DNA of 20,886 nucleotides from UBA685 sp002299005 (GTDB taxonomy: Bacteria > Pseudomonadota > Alphaproteobacteria > Puniceispirillales > Puniceispirillaceae). The notes below the pieces were generated by a model. It was not told the origin of the DNA. It saw only the letters and a list, made by a program, of their open reading frames with translations, and made no database searches. The position numbers were made by a program, and so were the translations under genes. This document shows, piece by piece, positions 1 to 7,996 of the stretch. Position 1 is the stretch's first letter; the number at the start of each line of letters is the position of its first letter. The stretch lies in NCBI GenBank assembly GCA_963966775.1, contig CAXAAH010000022.1:1-20886 (forward strand), read 5' to 3'.

Positions 1-19
1 GAAACAAGGAAAAACAAAT

Positions 20-2134
20 ATGTTTCAAATTTATCGTAAAGAAATTGACTGGGGCGGGCGTACATTAACGCTTGAAACAGGCAAGGTTGCCCGTCAAGCA
101 GACGGCGCTGTGATCGCCACATTGGGCGAGACATCTGTGCTATGTACAGCCGTTGCCGCAAAATCAGCAAAGCCTGGTCAAGATTTCTTTCCCCTCACTG
201 TGAATTACCAGGAAAAGGCCTTTGCCGCTGGTAAGATTCCAGGTGGTTTTTTCAAGCGTGAAGGTCGTCCATCAGAGAATGAGACATTGGTATGCCGCTT
301 GATTGACCGTCCTATTCGCCCGCTATTCCCAAAGAATTTCAAGAATGAGACACAAGTTATCTGTACAGTGCTTTCGCATGATATGGAAAACAACCCTGAT
401 ATCGTGGCTTTGATTGGTGCCTCTGCGGCATTGACCATTTCAGGTGTGCCGTTCTTTGGCCCTATTGGCGCGGCCCGCGTTGGCTATGCTGATGGCGAAT
501 ATATCTTGAACCCATCATTGGCTGACATGGAAACATCTGAGATGGATTTGGTGGTTGCCGGTACATCTGAAGGCGTTTTGATGGTTGAATCAGAAGCCAA
601 AGAATTGTCTGAAGAAATTATGCTAGGCGCCGTTAATTTTGGTCACCAACATATGCAAAAAGCCATTGATGGTATCATCGAATTGGCTGAGGCATGTGCA
701 AAAGACCCGCGCGATCTGCCAGAAGAAGCGCCTGAGACAGCCAATGTAAAGGCCGCTTTGGAAACATTGCGCGCTGATGTTGAAGCTGCTTATGCGATTG
801 CTGATAAGACAATGCGTCAGGCCGCGATTGGTGATGTCCGTGCCAAAGCCCTTGAGGTTGCAGGCGAGGAAGCTGATAGCGTTCTTGTCGGTGGTCTGAT
901 GAAAGGTCTTGAAGGTGATGTGGTTCGCTCATCAATCCTGAAGACTGGCAAGCGTATTGACGGCCGTGATACAAAGACGGTTCGCTCAATCGTCTCTGAG
1001 GTTGGCATTCTGCCACGCACACATGGTTCAGCCCTGTTCACACGTGGTGAGACACAGGCTTTGGCCGTGGCAACTTTGGGTACAGGCCAAGATGAGCAAA
1101 TCATCGATTCATTGGCTGGCGAGAGCCGTGCGCGCTTTATGTTGCATTATAACTTCCCTCCTTACTCTGTGGGCGAGGCAGGGCGTGTTGGCTCTCCTGG
1201 TCGCCGGGAAGTGGGTCATGGTAAGCTTGCATGGCGTGCGGTTAACCCGCTTTTGCCATCAAAAGAAGAGTTCCCATACACAATGCGTGTTGTCTCTGAG
1301 GTAACAGAATCAAACGGCTCATCTTCGATGGCGACTGTTTGTGGTACATCATTGGCATTGATGGATGCGGGCGTGCCGTTGCACCGTCCGGTCGCTGGTA
1401 TCGCGATGGGTCTTATCAAAGAAGGTGATGAGTTCGCTGTTCTGTCTGATATCCTTGGTGATGAAGATCATCTTGGCGATATGGACTTTAAGGTGGCTGG
1501 GTCTGAATCTGGTATCACATCTTTGCAGATGGATATTAAGATCACCTCTATCACAGCTGAGATTATGGAAATCGCTTTGGCACAAGCCAAAGATGGTCGT
1601 TTGCATATCCTAGATGAGATGAGCAAAGCCCTGACATCAGCCAGAGATGCTTTGGCTGATTCAGCACCAAAGATCACAACGATTAATATCCCAGTGGATA
1701 AAATCCGCGATATTATCGGCCCGGGTGGTAAAATCATCCGTGAAATCTGTGAAGAAACAGGCGCGAAGATTGATATTGAAGATGATGGCACCGTTAAAAT
1801 CGCCGCTGTCTCAACCGAATCATCTGAAGCGGCTTATAACCGTATCCGTTCAATCGTAGCTGAGCCTGAATTGGGCGTCATCTATGATGGTAAGGTTGTG
1901 AAGACCGTTGATTTCGGTGCGTTTGTGAACTTCCTAGGCCCGAAAGATGGTCTGGTGCATATCTCTGAAATGCAAGAAGGTCGTGTCGAGAAGACAACAG
2001 ATGTCTGTAATGAAGGCGATATCGTGAAAGTCAAAGTCATCGGCTTTGATGATAGAGGCAAAGTAAAGCTATCTATGAAGCGTGTTAACCAAGAAACAGG
2101 CGCTGATCTAGAGGCGGCCAAAGACGCTGAATAA
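20..2134 (+). CDS. pnp: Polyribonucleotide nucleotidyltransferase (PNPase)
   Basis: PNPase degrades RNA 3' to 5' by phosphorolysis in the cytoplasm, usually as a trimer within the RNA degradosome. The 704-residue protein has the full family order: a first RNase PH domain (about 13-145), an alpha-helical linker domain, a second RNase PH domain (about 325-460) followed by the conserved acidic segment GDEDHLGDMDFKV (480-492), a KH domain with GPGGK at 567-571, and a C-terminal S1 domain (about 622-690). Length is normal. The ATG at 20 is preceded by AAGGA at 6-10 with suitable spacing, and the protein begins MFQIYRKEIDW as in alphaproteobacterial homologues. In related genomes rpsO usually lies just upstream, but that region is outside the window. 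A strong terminator follows. Confidence 0.98.
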   Translation: MFQIYRKEIDWGGRTLTLETGKVARQADGAVIATLGETSVLCTAVAAKSAKPGQDFFPLTVNYQEKAFAAGKIPGGFFKREGRPSENETLVCRLIDRPIRPLFPKNFKNETQVICTVLSHDMENNPDIVALIGASAALTISGVPFFGPIGAARVGYADGEYILNPSLADMETSEMDLVVAGTSEGVLMVESEAKELSEEIMLGAVNFGHQHMQKAIDGIIELAEACAKDPRDLPEEAPETANVKAALETLRADVEAAYAIADKTMRQAAIGDVRAKALEVAGEEADSVLVGGLMKGLEGDVVRSSILKTGKRIDGRDTKTVRSIVSEVGILPRTHGSALFTRGETQALAVATLGTGQDEQIIDSLAGESRARFMLHYNFPPYSVGEAGRVGSPGRREVGHGKLAWRAVNPLLPSKEEFPYTMRVVSEVTESNGSSSMATVCGTSLALMDAGVPLHRPVAGIAMGLIKEGDEFAVLSDILGDEDHLGDMDFKVAGSESGITSLQMDIKITSITAEIMEIALAQAKDGRLHILDEMSKALTSARDALADSAPKITTINIPVDKIRDIIGPGGKIIREICEETGAKIDIEDDGTVKIAAVSTESSEAAYNRIRSIVAEPELGVIYDGKVVKTVDFGAFVNFLGPKDGLVHISEMQEGRVEKTTDVCNEGDIVKVKVIGFDDRGKVKLSMKRVNQETGADLEAAKDAE

Positions 2135-2159
2135 GCGGCTAGCTTAAAACACTATCGAT

Positions 2160-2203
2160 AAAAAACCCCCTGCCGGAGTTATCTGGCAGGGGGTTTTGTT
2201 TTT
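2160..2203. terminator. Bidirectional rho-independent terminator between pnp and fabI
   Basis: A perfect 9-bp GC stem, CCCCCTGCC (2166-2174) with GGCAGGGGG (2185-2193), has a 10-base loop and is flanked by an A run on the left and TTTTGTTTTTTT on the right. It therefore ends with a T-tract on both strands and can serve the convergent genes pnp (plus) and fabI (minus). Confidence 0.93.
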
Positions 2204-2248
2204 TTAACTATGAAAACCACCGCTTCATTCGGCGCGTTAGCCAGCAGG

Positions 2249-3037
2249 TTAGTCTGACGGCTCTTTGGCCACACCAATATGGTGAAAGCCGCCATCGCAA
2301 TAATGAATCTCGCCTGTGACGCCCGATGATAGGTCTGATAGCAAATACAACGCTGAGCGCCCAACCTCATCAATATCAGGGTTGCGGCCAAGCGGGGCGT
2401 TTTCCTCTGAATGACGGAAGATATGACGCGCGCCTGTGATGGCCGCCCCTGAGAGGGTGCGCATTGGGCCGGCTGACAGGCCGTTGACGCGGATATTCTG
2501 GCCGCCTAGATCAACCGCCAAATAACGCACAGATGATTCAAGGCCTGCCTTGGCCACACCCATCACATTATAATTTGGCGTAATACGCACACCGCCCAAA
2601 TAAGACAGCGTCAATAGCGCGCCGCCATTTGGCATCATCGTTTGCGCCTCGCGTGCGACATCCGTGAAGGAATAGCAAGAGATGCGCATGGTCTGGGCAA
2701 AATTATCACGGCTTGTGTTCAGATATTGGCCTTTCAGCTCTGATTTATCTGAAAAGGCAATGCCATGAACGACGAAATCAACGCTGTCCCATGTCTCGCG
2801 CAATTGGGCAAAACAATCAGAGACACCTGTGTCGGTTGAGGCATCACATTCAAACAGCCTTGAAGAGCCTGTTTGTTCAGCCAAGGCCGCAACACGGCTT
2901 TTTAGCCCCTCACCTTGATAGCTATAGGCAATCTCTGCCCCTGCTTCGGCGGCGGCTTTGGCGATACCCCATGCGGCGGAACGTTCATTCGCCACACCCA
3001 TGATAAGGCCTCTTTTACCTGATAATAATCCCATCAT
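2249..3037 (-). CDS. fabI: Enoyl-[acyl-carrier-protein] reductase (NADH) FabI
   Basis: FabI catalyses the last reduction of each fatty acid elongation cycle, turning trans-2-enoyl-ACP into acyl-ACP with NADH. The 262-residue protein is a short-chain dehydrogenase-type enzyme with a divergent N-terminal nucleotide site (GLIMGVANERSAAWGIA, 10-26) and the FabI catalytic pattern Y146, Y156-x6-K163, the same numbering as the E. coli enzyme. Two ATG codons are in tandem (3037 and 3034). The GGGG of the ribosome site lies 3 bases before the first and 6 before the second, so the second may be the real start. The gene is last in the fabA-fabB-fabI set, 37 bp after fabB, and ends at the shared terminator. 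FabI is the triclosan/isoniazid-type target family; no unusual residues were noticed. Confidence 0.96.
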   Translation of the reverse strand: MMGLLSGKRGLIMGVANERSAAWGIAKAAAEAGAEIAYSYQGEGLKSRVAALAEQTGSSRLFECDASTDTGVSDCFAQLRETWDSVDFVVHGIAFSDKSELKGQYLNTSRDNFAQTMRISCYSFTDVAREAQTMMPNGGALLTLSYLGGVRITPNYNVMGVAKAGLESSVRYLAVDLGGQNIRVNGLSAGPMRTLSGAAITGARHIFRHSEENAPLGRNPDIDEVGRSALYLLSDLSSGVTGEIHYCDGGFHHIGVAKEPSD

Positions 3038-3074
3038 TTGCCCCTATTTTTCGCCCTGATCATTCATCGTTCGG

Positions 3075-4313
3075 TTAACCATTATATTTGGCAAGGGCAA
3101 GACACGCATTTGTGCCACCAAAGCCAAAGCTGTTTGAAAGTGCCAGCTGGATATCTTGGTTATCAAGACGGCTTGTTGGGATATGAATATTCCCAATCGC
3201 TTCATCAGGTGTCTCGATATTGGCAGAGCCTGCGATGAAATTATCCTTCATCATAAGCAAAGTATAAATCGCTTCTTGCACGCCTGTTGCGCCCAATGAA
3301 TGGCCTGTTAGAGACTTGGTTGACGTGACGATTGGTAAATCTTGCTTGTCAGTAAAGACGGCGCGGACGGCCTCAAGCTCTTTCATATCGCCAACAGGTG
3401 TTGAGGTGCCATGCGCGTTGATATAATTGATAGGCCCGCCAAGGCCGTTGCCATCAAAGCCTGCCAATGCCAAATCCATACAACGCACCGCGCCTTCACC
3501 AGAAGGGGCGACCATGTCATGGCCGTCTGAGTTGGCGCCATAGCCGACGATTTCAGCATAGATCTTTGCGCCTCTGGCTTTGGCATGTTCATAATCTTCA
3601 AGCACCAGCATACCGCCGCCACCTGCGATAACAAAGCCATCACGGTCTGCATCATAGGCGCGTGAGGCTTTGGTCGGGTCATCATTAAAGTTAGATGACA
3701 TCGCGCCCATCGCATCAAACAGCACAGATAGCGTCCAATGTAATTCTTCGCCGCCACCAGCAAAGACAATATCTTGCATGCCATAACGAATGGCATCAGC
3801 ACCAGCTGAGATACAATGCGCTGAGGTTGAACAGGCAGATGAGATTGAATAATTCACGCCTTTGATCTTAAAGAAAGTCGCAATACAGGCTGAGACGGTT
3901 GAAGACATACAGCGTGGCACCATATAGGGGCCAACACGCTTTGGGCTCTTCTCGCGCGTGGTATCAAAGGCCTGCAACATATTGGCGGTTGATGGGCCGC
4001 CTGAACCGGCGATAAGGCCTGTGCGCGGGTTTGAGACATCTGATTCCTCTAGGCCTGAATCAGCCACCGCTTGTTCCATCGCCAAGACTGCATAGGCAGC
4101 CCCCTCACCCATGAAGCGCAATTGCTTGCGATCGACATGGTCGGCGACATCCATCTTCACACTGCCTTTGACCTGAGAGCGGAAACCTAGCTCTGTATAA
4201 TCAGGGGCGGCAACAATGCCTGAACGGCCTGTTTTGAGTGACTGCGTTACCTCTTCAGCGTTATTGCCGATTGAAGAGACAATCCCTAGGCCTGTAATTA
4301 CAACACGTCTCAT
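3075..4313 (-). CDS. fabB: 3-oxoacyl-[acyl-carrier-protein] synthase I (FabB)
   Basis: FabB is the condensing enzyme that elongates acyl-ACP with malonyl-ACP and is needed to extend the cis-unsaturated intermediate made by FabA. The 412-residue thiolase-fold protein shows the complete Cys-His-His triad: C161 in SSACSTSAH, H301 in NAHGTSTPVGD and H338 in GHSLGATG, with K333 just before it. The glycine-rich C-terminal SFGFGGTNA is present. Position directly downstream of fabA (6 bp gap) identifies it as FabB rather than FabF. The ribosome site AAGGAG (4325-4330 on the minus strand) overlaps the end of fabA, indicating translational coupling. Confidence 0.96.
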   Translation of the reverse strand: MRRVVITGLGIVSSIGNNAEEVTQSLKTGRSGIVAAPDYTELGFRSQVKGSVKMDVADHVDRKQLRFMGEGAAYAVLAMEQAVADSGLEESDVSNPRTGLIAGSGGPSTANMLQAFDTTREKSPKRVGPYMVPRCMSSTVSACIATFFKIKGVNYSISSACSTSAHCISAGADAIRYGMQDIVFAGGGEELHWTLSVLFDAMGAMSSNFNDDPTKASRAYDADRDGFVIAGGGGMLVLEDYEHAKARGAKIYAEIVGYGANSDGHDMVAPSGEGAVRCMDLALAGFDGNGLGGPINYINAHGTSTPVGDMKELEAVRAVFTDKQDLPIVTSTKSLTGHSLGATGVQEAIYTLLMMKDNFIAGSANIETPDEAIGNIHIPTSRLDNQDIQLALSNSFGFGGTNACLALAKYNG

Positions 4314-4319
4314 AATGGA

Positions 4320-4838
4320 TTAAGCTCCTTCTGCGCCAAATAGGCCAACGCGAATATCATTCGCTTCAAATACAACTTCGCCATCACATAAAACACGGCC
4401 ATCTGCGATACCCATAACAAGGCGGCGCATGATAACACGCTTCATATCAAGCTCGAACGTCACGGTCTTAGCGGTCGGCAAAATCTGGCCAGTGAATTTC
4501 ACTTCACCAACAGATAGCGCGCGCCCACGGCCCTTGCCGCCAGCCCAGCCAAGATAAAAACCAACCAGCTGCCAAAGCGCATCCATGCCAAGACAGCCAG
4601 GCATCACAGGATCGCCTTCGAAATGGCAAGGGAAAAACCATAAATCTGGATGAATATCAAATTCAGCGCGAATATGGCCCTTATCACTTGCCCCGCCTGT
4701 ATCGGCGATAGAGGTGATACGATCACACATCAGCATCGGCGGCAGTGGCAATTGCGGGTTGCCCTTGCCAAACATCTCTCCTTTGGCACAGGAAATCAGA
4801 TCATCATAGCTGTAAGAAGATTGTGGAGTATGTGACAT
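4320..4838 (-). CDS. fabA: Bifunctional 3-hydroxydecanoyl-ACP dehydratase/isomerase (FabA)
   Basis: FabA dehydrates 3-hydroxydecanoyl-ACP and isomerises trans-2- to cis-3-decenoyl-ACP, the branch point for anaerobic-type unsaturated fatty acid synthesis. The 172-residue hot-dog-fold protein has the signature FFPCHFEGDPVMPGCLGMDA, with catalytic H72 and D86, followed by WQLVGFYLGW. Length matches the family. The ATG at 4838 has AAGG about 11 bases upstream. Together with fabB and fabI it forms a compact minus-strand operon; the SH3-domain gene upstream ends only 46 bp away and could be co-transcribed. No confident promoter was found in that 46-bp gap. Confidence 0.97.
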   Translation of the reverse strand: MSHTPQSSYSYDDLISCAKGEMFGKGNPQLPLPPMLMCDRITSIADTGGASDKGHIRAEFDIHPDLWFFPCHFEGDPVMPGCLGMDALWQLVGFYLGWAGGKGRGRALSVGEVKFTGQILPTAKTVTFELDMKRVIMRRLVMGIADGRVLCDGEVVFEANDIRVGLFGAEGA

Positions 4839-4884
4839 AATAAACAGACCTTTTCGATTTTATGCAGGTAGTGGTTATTCGGTG

Positions 4885-5508
4885 TTAATTTAAGGTTTCA
4901 GTATCAAGCACGCCCCAAATATCATCGCGGCGCACAAAGGCGCGCAAATCATCAGATGCCACACGGCACCAGAGCGGCTCACAAATTTGTAATTCTAGTA
5001 ATACGCCCTTATCAGCGACGGCTAGGACGGGGCTTGTCTCGTCTGGCTTGCGGTGCAATTTGGTCAGGCGCGATTGTATCAACGCATAACGCTTTAATGT
5101 GACAAGCTGTGAATGGACCCAGCCTGTGGTGCCTTCATGGTCAATGACCTTGCGCCACACATCAAATTCCGCGATCACCTTCATAGGCAGGTTTTTTTGC
5201 TTATAGACCCATGAGAGCGCATATTCGCGCCCCGGCCCCACGCGCATATTCACCGTATCAGATTTGAGCGTCACAAAACGCGGCACTGGCAGGCCTGAGC
5301 CTTGGACAACGAGTTTGGCTTCTTGGGCTTGTGCGGGATGAAGAGGTGCCATCATCATGAACGCACCAATGCTAAGGGCGATGATAAGGCCCATATGATA
5401 AAGGCCCAAATGATAAAGGCCCAGGTGATAAAAACCGGAACGCATAGAGCCTTTGAGCCTATTACATGTCCGTGAAGCATTTATTTTCATAGAATACTTA
5501 ATCTTCAT
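4885..5508 (-). CDS. Secreted bacterial SH3-domain protein (COG3807-type)
   Basis: An exported protein of unknown precise function; the family is widespread in alphaproteobacteria and is thought to act in the cell envelope through SH3-like ligand binding. A signal peptide (hydrophobic GLIIALSIGAFMMMA, ending AQA before Q) precedes a first SH3-like domain (about 78-140, with VNMRVGPGREY and W..V....TTGWVH) and a second degenerate one (about 145-203). Start choice is uncertain: the longest frame starts at 5508, but the ATG at 5445 has AAAGG four bases upstream and gives a cleaner signal peptide starting MRSGFYHLG. The signal-peptide region is built from 15-bp tandem repeats. The gene lies upstream of fabA and is divergent from the dehydrogenase at 5700, a neighbourhood I recall from other alphaproteobacteria. 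Confidence 0.85.
   Translation of the reverse strand: MKIKYSMKINASRTCNRLKGSMRSGFYHLGLYHLGLYHMGLIIALSIGAFMMMAPLHPAQAQEAKLVVQGSGLPVPRFVTLKSDTVNMRVGPGREYALSWVYKQKNLPMKVIAEFDVWRKVIDHEGTTGWVHSQLVTLKRYALIQSRLTKLHRKPDETSPVLAVADKGVLLELQICEPLWCRVASDDLRAFVRRDDIWGVLDTETLN
5380..5439 (-). repeat. Degenerate 15-bp tandem repeat in the signal-peptide coding region
   Basis: Four adjacent 15-bp units (5380-5394, 5395-5409, 5410-5424, 5425-5439) read on the plus strand as variants of ATGATAAAGGCCCAA. Because 15 is a multiple of three, the frame is kept and the protein reads YHLGL-YHLGL-YHMGL. The outer two units are decayed. Confidence 0.8.
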
Positions 5509-5520
5509 AGCGTTAAAATA

Positions 5521-5550
5521 ATCTCATCCGCACAAAGCCAGAGCTGTCAA
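5521..5550 (-). promoter_or_regulatory. Candidate promoter for the SH3-domain gene (and possibly fabABI)
   Basis: On the minus strand a perfect -35 TTGACA (5550-5545) is followed after 18 bases by TGAGAT (5526-5521), a weak -10. Transcription would start near 5514, just before the longest possible start codon. The -35 is convincing, the -10 is not. Confidence 0.35.
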
Positions 5551-5616
5551 ATCATACACATGTTTCTAGCACAAAGAATAGCATTTCGTCTCGGTTTGAC
5601 GCTAGGCAAATCACAA

Positions 5617-5635
5617 AATAATGATAATATTATTC
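5617..5635. promoter_or_regulatory. AT-rich element resembling a Fur-type box
   Basis: The sequence AATAAT-GATAAT followed by ATTATT resembles the GATAAT hexamer array of a Fur box, with one base missing at the centre, and contains the 10-bp palindrome ATAATATTAT (5624-5633). It lies in the 191-bp divergent intergenic region, about 70 bp before the dehydrogenase start. AT-rich intergenic DNA gives such matches by chance, so this is a weak call. Confidence 0.22.
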
Positions 5636-5699
5636 ACGTGCTTTTGTTTTTTTCGTATAAGTTATCATAGCGTGCATTCATAAAGGTGATGTAACACAC

Positions 5700-6677
5700 A
5701 TGAAACCAACGATTATTCTTACCCGTCAATTGCCTGACTCTGTTGAAACCAGAATGCGTGAATTATTCAATGCGCGGTTAAATGAAACAGATGAAGCGAT
5801 GAGCCGTGAGGCTTTGATGGAAGCGGTAAAAATGGCTGATGTGCTTGTGCCGACTGTCACAGATGCGATTGATGCTGAGATTATCGCGGCCGCTGGCCCG
5901 AACCTTAAGCTGATTGCCTCTTTTGGTGTCGGGGTCGATCATATTGATTTGCAAGCCGCCCATGCCAAGGGGATTACGGTCACAAACACACCGGGCGTTT
6001 TGACAGAAGATACAGCCGATGTGGTGATGAGCCTGATTTTGGCCGTGCCGCGCCGTATTGCCGAAGGTGATGTCAGGGCGCGTTCTGGTCAATGGAAAGG
6101 CTGGTCTCCGACAGGGATGCTTGGCCGGCGCATTAATGGCAAGCGTCTTGGTATTGTCGGTATGGGCAATATTGGTGAGGCGGTCGCTCGTCGTGCGCGC
6201 GGTTTTGGGATGTCTATCCATTATCACAACCGCAAGCCTGTTCATCCCCAGCTTGAAGAAGAGCTAGAGGCGACTTATTGGGATTCGCTTGATCAGATGC
6301 TTGGGCGTATGGATATTGTCTCGGTGAATTGTCCTTCGACACCAGCGACGCATAATTTACTCTCGCGTGAGCGGCTATCTTTGATGCAACCGCATGCCTA
6401 TTTGGTCAATTGCTCGCGCGGTGATGTGGTGGACGAAGAGGCGCTGATTGATATGCTTGCGAATAATGGGATCGCAGGTGCAGGCCTTGATGTCTATCGT
6501 GATGAGCCTGAAATCCCTGCCAAATTACGCGCCTTAAAGAACACGGTTTTATTGCCGCATATTGGCTCTGCGACCATGGAAGGGCGCCAAGATATGGGCC
6601 AGAAGGTCATCATCAATATTCAAACATTTATCGATGGTCATACACCGCCTGACCGTGTTGTTCAGGCCATGTTATAA
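5700..6677 (+). CDS. D-2-hydroxyacid dehydrogenase (glyoxylate/hydroxypyruvate reductase type)
   Basis: An NAD(P)H-dependent reductase of the D-isomer-specific 2-hydroxyacid dehydrogenase family, most like D-glycerate dehydrogenase/glyoxylate reductase (GyaR-like). The 325-residue protein has a split substrate domain around a Rossmann domain with GMGNIG at 154-159, and the catalytic triad R240 (in NCSRGD), E269 (in DEPE) and H287 (in LLPHIGSAT). The ATG at 5700 has AAAGG about 13 bases upstream. The gene stands alone, divergent from the SH3 gene and convergent with the E1-like gene. Substrate cannot be fixed from sequence; glyoxylate or hydroxypyruvate is the usual choice for this subgroup, which would link it to photorespiratory-type or serine-cycle carbon flow. 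Confidence 0.9.
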   Translation: MKPTIILTRQLPDSVETRMRELFNARLNETDEAMSREALMEAVKMADVLVPTVTDAIDAEIIAAAGPNLKLIASFGVGVDHIDLQAAHAKGITVTNTPGVLTEDTADVVMSLILAVPRRIAEGDVRARSGQWKGWSPTGMLGRRINGKRLGIVGMGNIGEAVARRARGFGMSIHYHNRKPVHPQLEEELEATYWDSLDQMLGRMDIVSVNCPSTPATHNLLSRERLSLMQPHAYLVNCSRGDVVDEEALIDMLANNGIAGAGLDVYRDEPEIPAKLRALKNTVLLPHIGSATMEGRQDMGQKVIINIQTFIDGHTPPDRVVQAML

Positions 6678-6704
6678 GATGATGTTATAGCGCGATAATG
6701 TGAT

Positions 6705-7505
6705 TTATAAATCAGCACAAGCGGGGCAATTTTTGTCCCGCTTTGTTTTGATGATATCACTATGCGCCCCCAGCCCATCAAACAGCATCAGCCGCCCTGC
6801 AAGCGAGGTGCCAATACTGCCAGCTTTGGTGACAAGCTTTATCGCTTCAAGCACAGCAAGCGATCCCATTACCATCGTCACAGGCCCCGCAATACCAACG
6901 GTGGCACAATTTGCCACAGGCGCGATAGACGAGGTTTGCGGGAAAAGACATTCATAACAGCCGGCGCGCTCATCGCCGTCTAGGGGTGCGGAGAAGACCG
7001 CTAGCTGGCCTTCAAAGCGGATGGCTGAGACAAAAATCAGCGGCTTATCATGGGCAAGCGCCGTGCGGTTCGCAAGATAGCGTGTCGGCGCATTATCGCT
7101 GGCATCAATGATGATATCATGGCCTGCCATCACCTCATCTGCGATGGTCTCATCAAAATAGCTGGTGCGTGCCTTAACCGAAATAAGGGGGTTTTGCGCG
7201 GCCGCATGCCGGGCGGCAATCTCGGCCTTTGGCTGGGCGATATCATCGGGGGTGAAGAGGAATTGACGGTTCAGATTCGTGCCTTCAATCACATCATCAT
7301 CTATCAGCGTGATATGGCCAAAGCCGGCATTTGTTGCCGCCATCAGCGCAGGGTTGCCAAGACCGCCCGCACCAATGATAGCAAGGCGCGTGGCCTTTAG
7401 CGCATCTTGGCCCTCATCACTAATTTCTGGCAAGATAAGCTGGCGCGCATAGCGGGTGATTTCCGCATCATTAAGCGTGCCTGTCTTATCTGTTTTATCT
7501 GTCAT
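6705..7505 (-). CDS. ThiF/MoeB/HesA family E1-like adenylyltransferase
   Basis: Enzymes of this family adenylate the C-terminal glycine of ubiquitin-like sulfur carriers (MoaD for molybdopterin, ThiS for thiamine). The 266-residue protein has the ATP-binding loop GAGGLG (45-50), the IDDDVIE and NLNRQ segments with R80, K93, D137 in DASDN, and two zinc-binding CxxC pairs (C183/C186 and C260/C263). C200 lies in the NCATVGIAGP region. There is no rhodanese domain. MoeB is the most likely assignment, ThiF the main alternative; no moaD or thiS neighbour helps to decide. Its ATG overlaps the dut stop (ATGA), so it is translationally coupled as the last gene of coaBC-dut-E1. Confidence 0.88.
   Translation of the reverse strand: MTDKTDKTGTLNDAEITRYARQLILPEISDEGQDALKATRLAIIGAGGLGNPALMAATNAGFGHITLIDDDVIEGTNLNRQFLFTPDDIAQPKAEIAARHAAAQNPLISVKARTSYFDETIADEVMAGHDIIIDASDNAPTRYLANRTALAHDKPLIFVSAIRFEGQLAVFSAPLDGDERAGCYECLFPQTSSIAPVANCATVGIAGPVTMVMGSLAVLEAIKLVTKAGSIGTSLAGRLMLFDGLGAHSDIIKTKRDKNCPACADL
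6719..6749 (+). terminator. Terminator of the dehydrogenase gene, inside the 3' end of the E1-like gene
   Basis: AAGCGGG (6719-6725) pairs with CCCGCTT (6737-6743), extended by a G-T pair inside, and is followed by TTTGTTTTG. The T-tract is only on the plus strand, so it serves the dehydrogenase. The same bases encode the last residues of the convergent gene, including its zinc-binding CPAC. Confidence 0.7.
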
Positions 7506-7981
7506 GTGCTTGTGCCTGTTGAGCCAAAGCCGCCACTACCTCTAGCGGTCTCATCAAGCGCTTGTGTTTTCACAAAAACGGCCGTTGTCAGCGTTGCGAT
7601 CACCATCTGGGCAATGCGCATGCCATGGGTGATCTCAATCGCCTCTTTGCCATGATTTATCAGCGCGACTTTGATCTCGCCGCGATAGTCGCTATCAATG
7701 GTGCCGGGGCTGTTGAGGATGGTGACGCCATGTTTAAAGGCAAGGCCTGAGCGTGGTCTAATCTGTGCTTCAAAACCTTTTGGTAGCGCGATGCAAAGGC
7801 CGGTTGGGATGGCGGCAAAATCGCCTGCTTCGATAATTATGGGGGCGCTTGTGGCCGCGCTGATATCCATGCCTGCCGCGCCGTCTGATTGGAGGGCTGG
7901 CAGAGGCAAATCCTTGGCATGGGGCATTTGTATCACAGGGATATTTATGACAGGGATTTCTATCGCGCTTGGTTGGCTCAT
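7502..7981 (-). CDS. dut: Deoxyuridine 5'-triphosphate nucleotidohydrolase (dUTPase)
   Basis: Dut hydrolyses dUTP to dUMP and pyrophosphate, keeping uracil out of DNA and feeding thymidylate synthesis; it acts as a trimer in the cytoplasm. All five trimeric dUTPase motifs are visible in the 159-residue protein: AGMD (36-39), PRSGLA (76-81), GTIDSDYRGE (93-102), GMRIAQ (120-125) and the mobile C-terminal RGSGGFGSTG (147-156). The N-terminus carries about ten extra residues with the echo IPVINIPVIQMP. A strong ribosome site AAGGGGTGAG precedes the ATG. The gene sits 15 bp after coaBC and overlaps the next gene by 4 bp. The coaBC-dut pairing is common in proteobacteria. Confidence 0.97.
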   Translation of the reverse strand: MSQPSAIEIPVINIPVIQMPHAKDLPLPALQSDGAAGMDISAATSAPIIIEAGDFAAIPTGLCIALPKGFEAQIRPRSGLAFKHGVTILNSPGTIDSDYRGEIKVALINHGKEAIEITHGMRIAQMVIATLTTAVFVKTQALDETARGSGGFGSTGTST

Positions 7982-7996
7982 ATTCTCACCCCTTTT

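Noticed and set aside
957..1304. Other long frames inside pnp, fabB, coaBC, ubiB, dnaN and gyrB
   Set aside because: They lie fully within recognised conserved genes, lack ribosome sites and show no protein family features; they are out-of-frame shadows.
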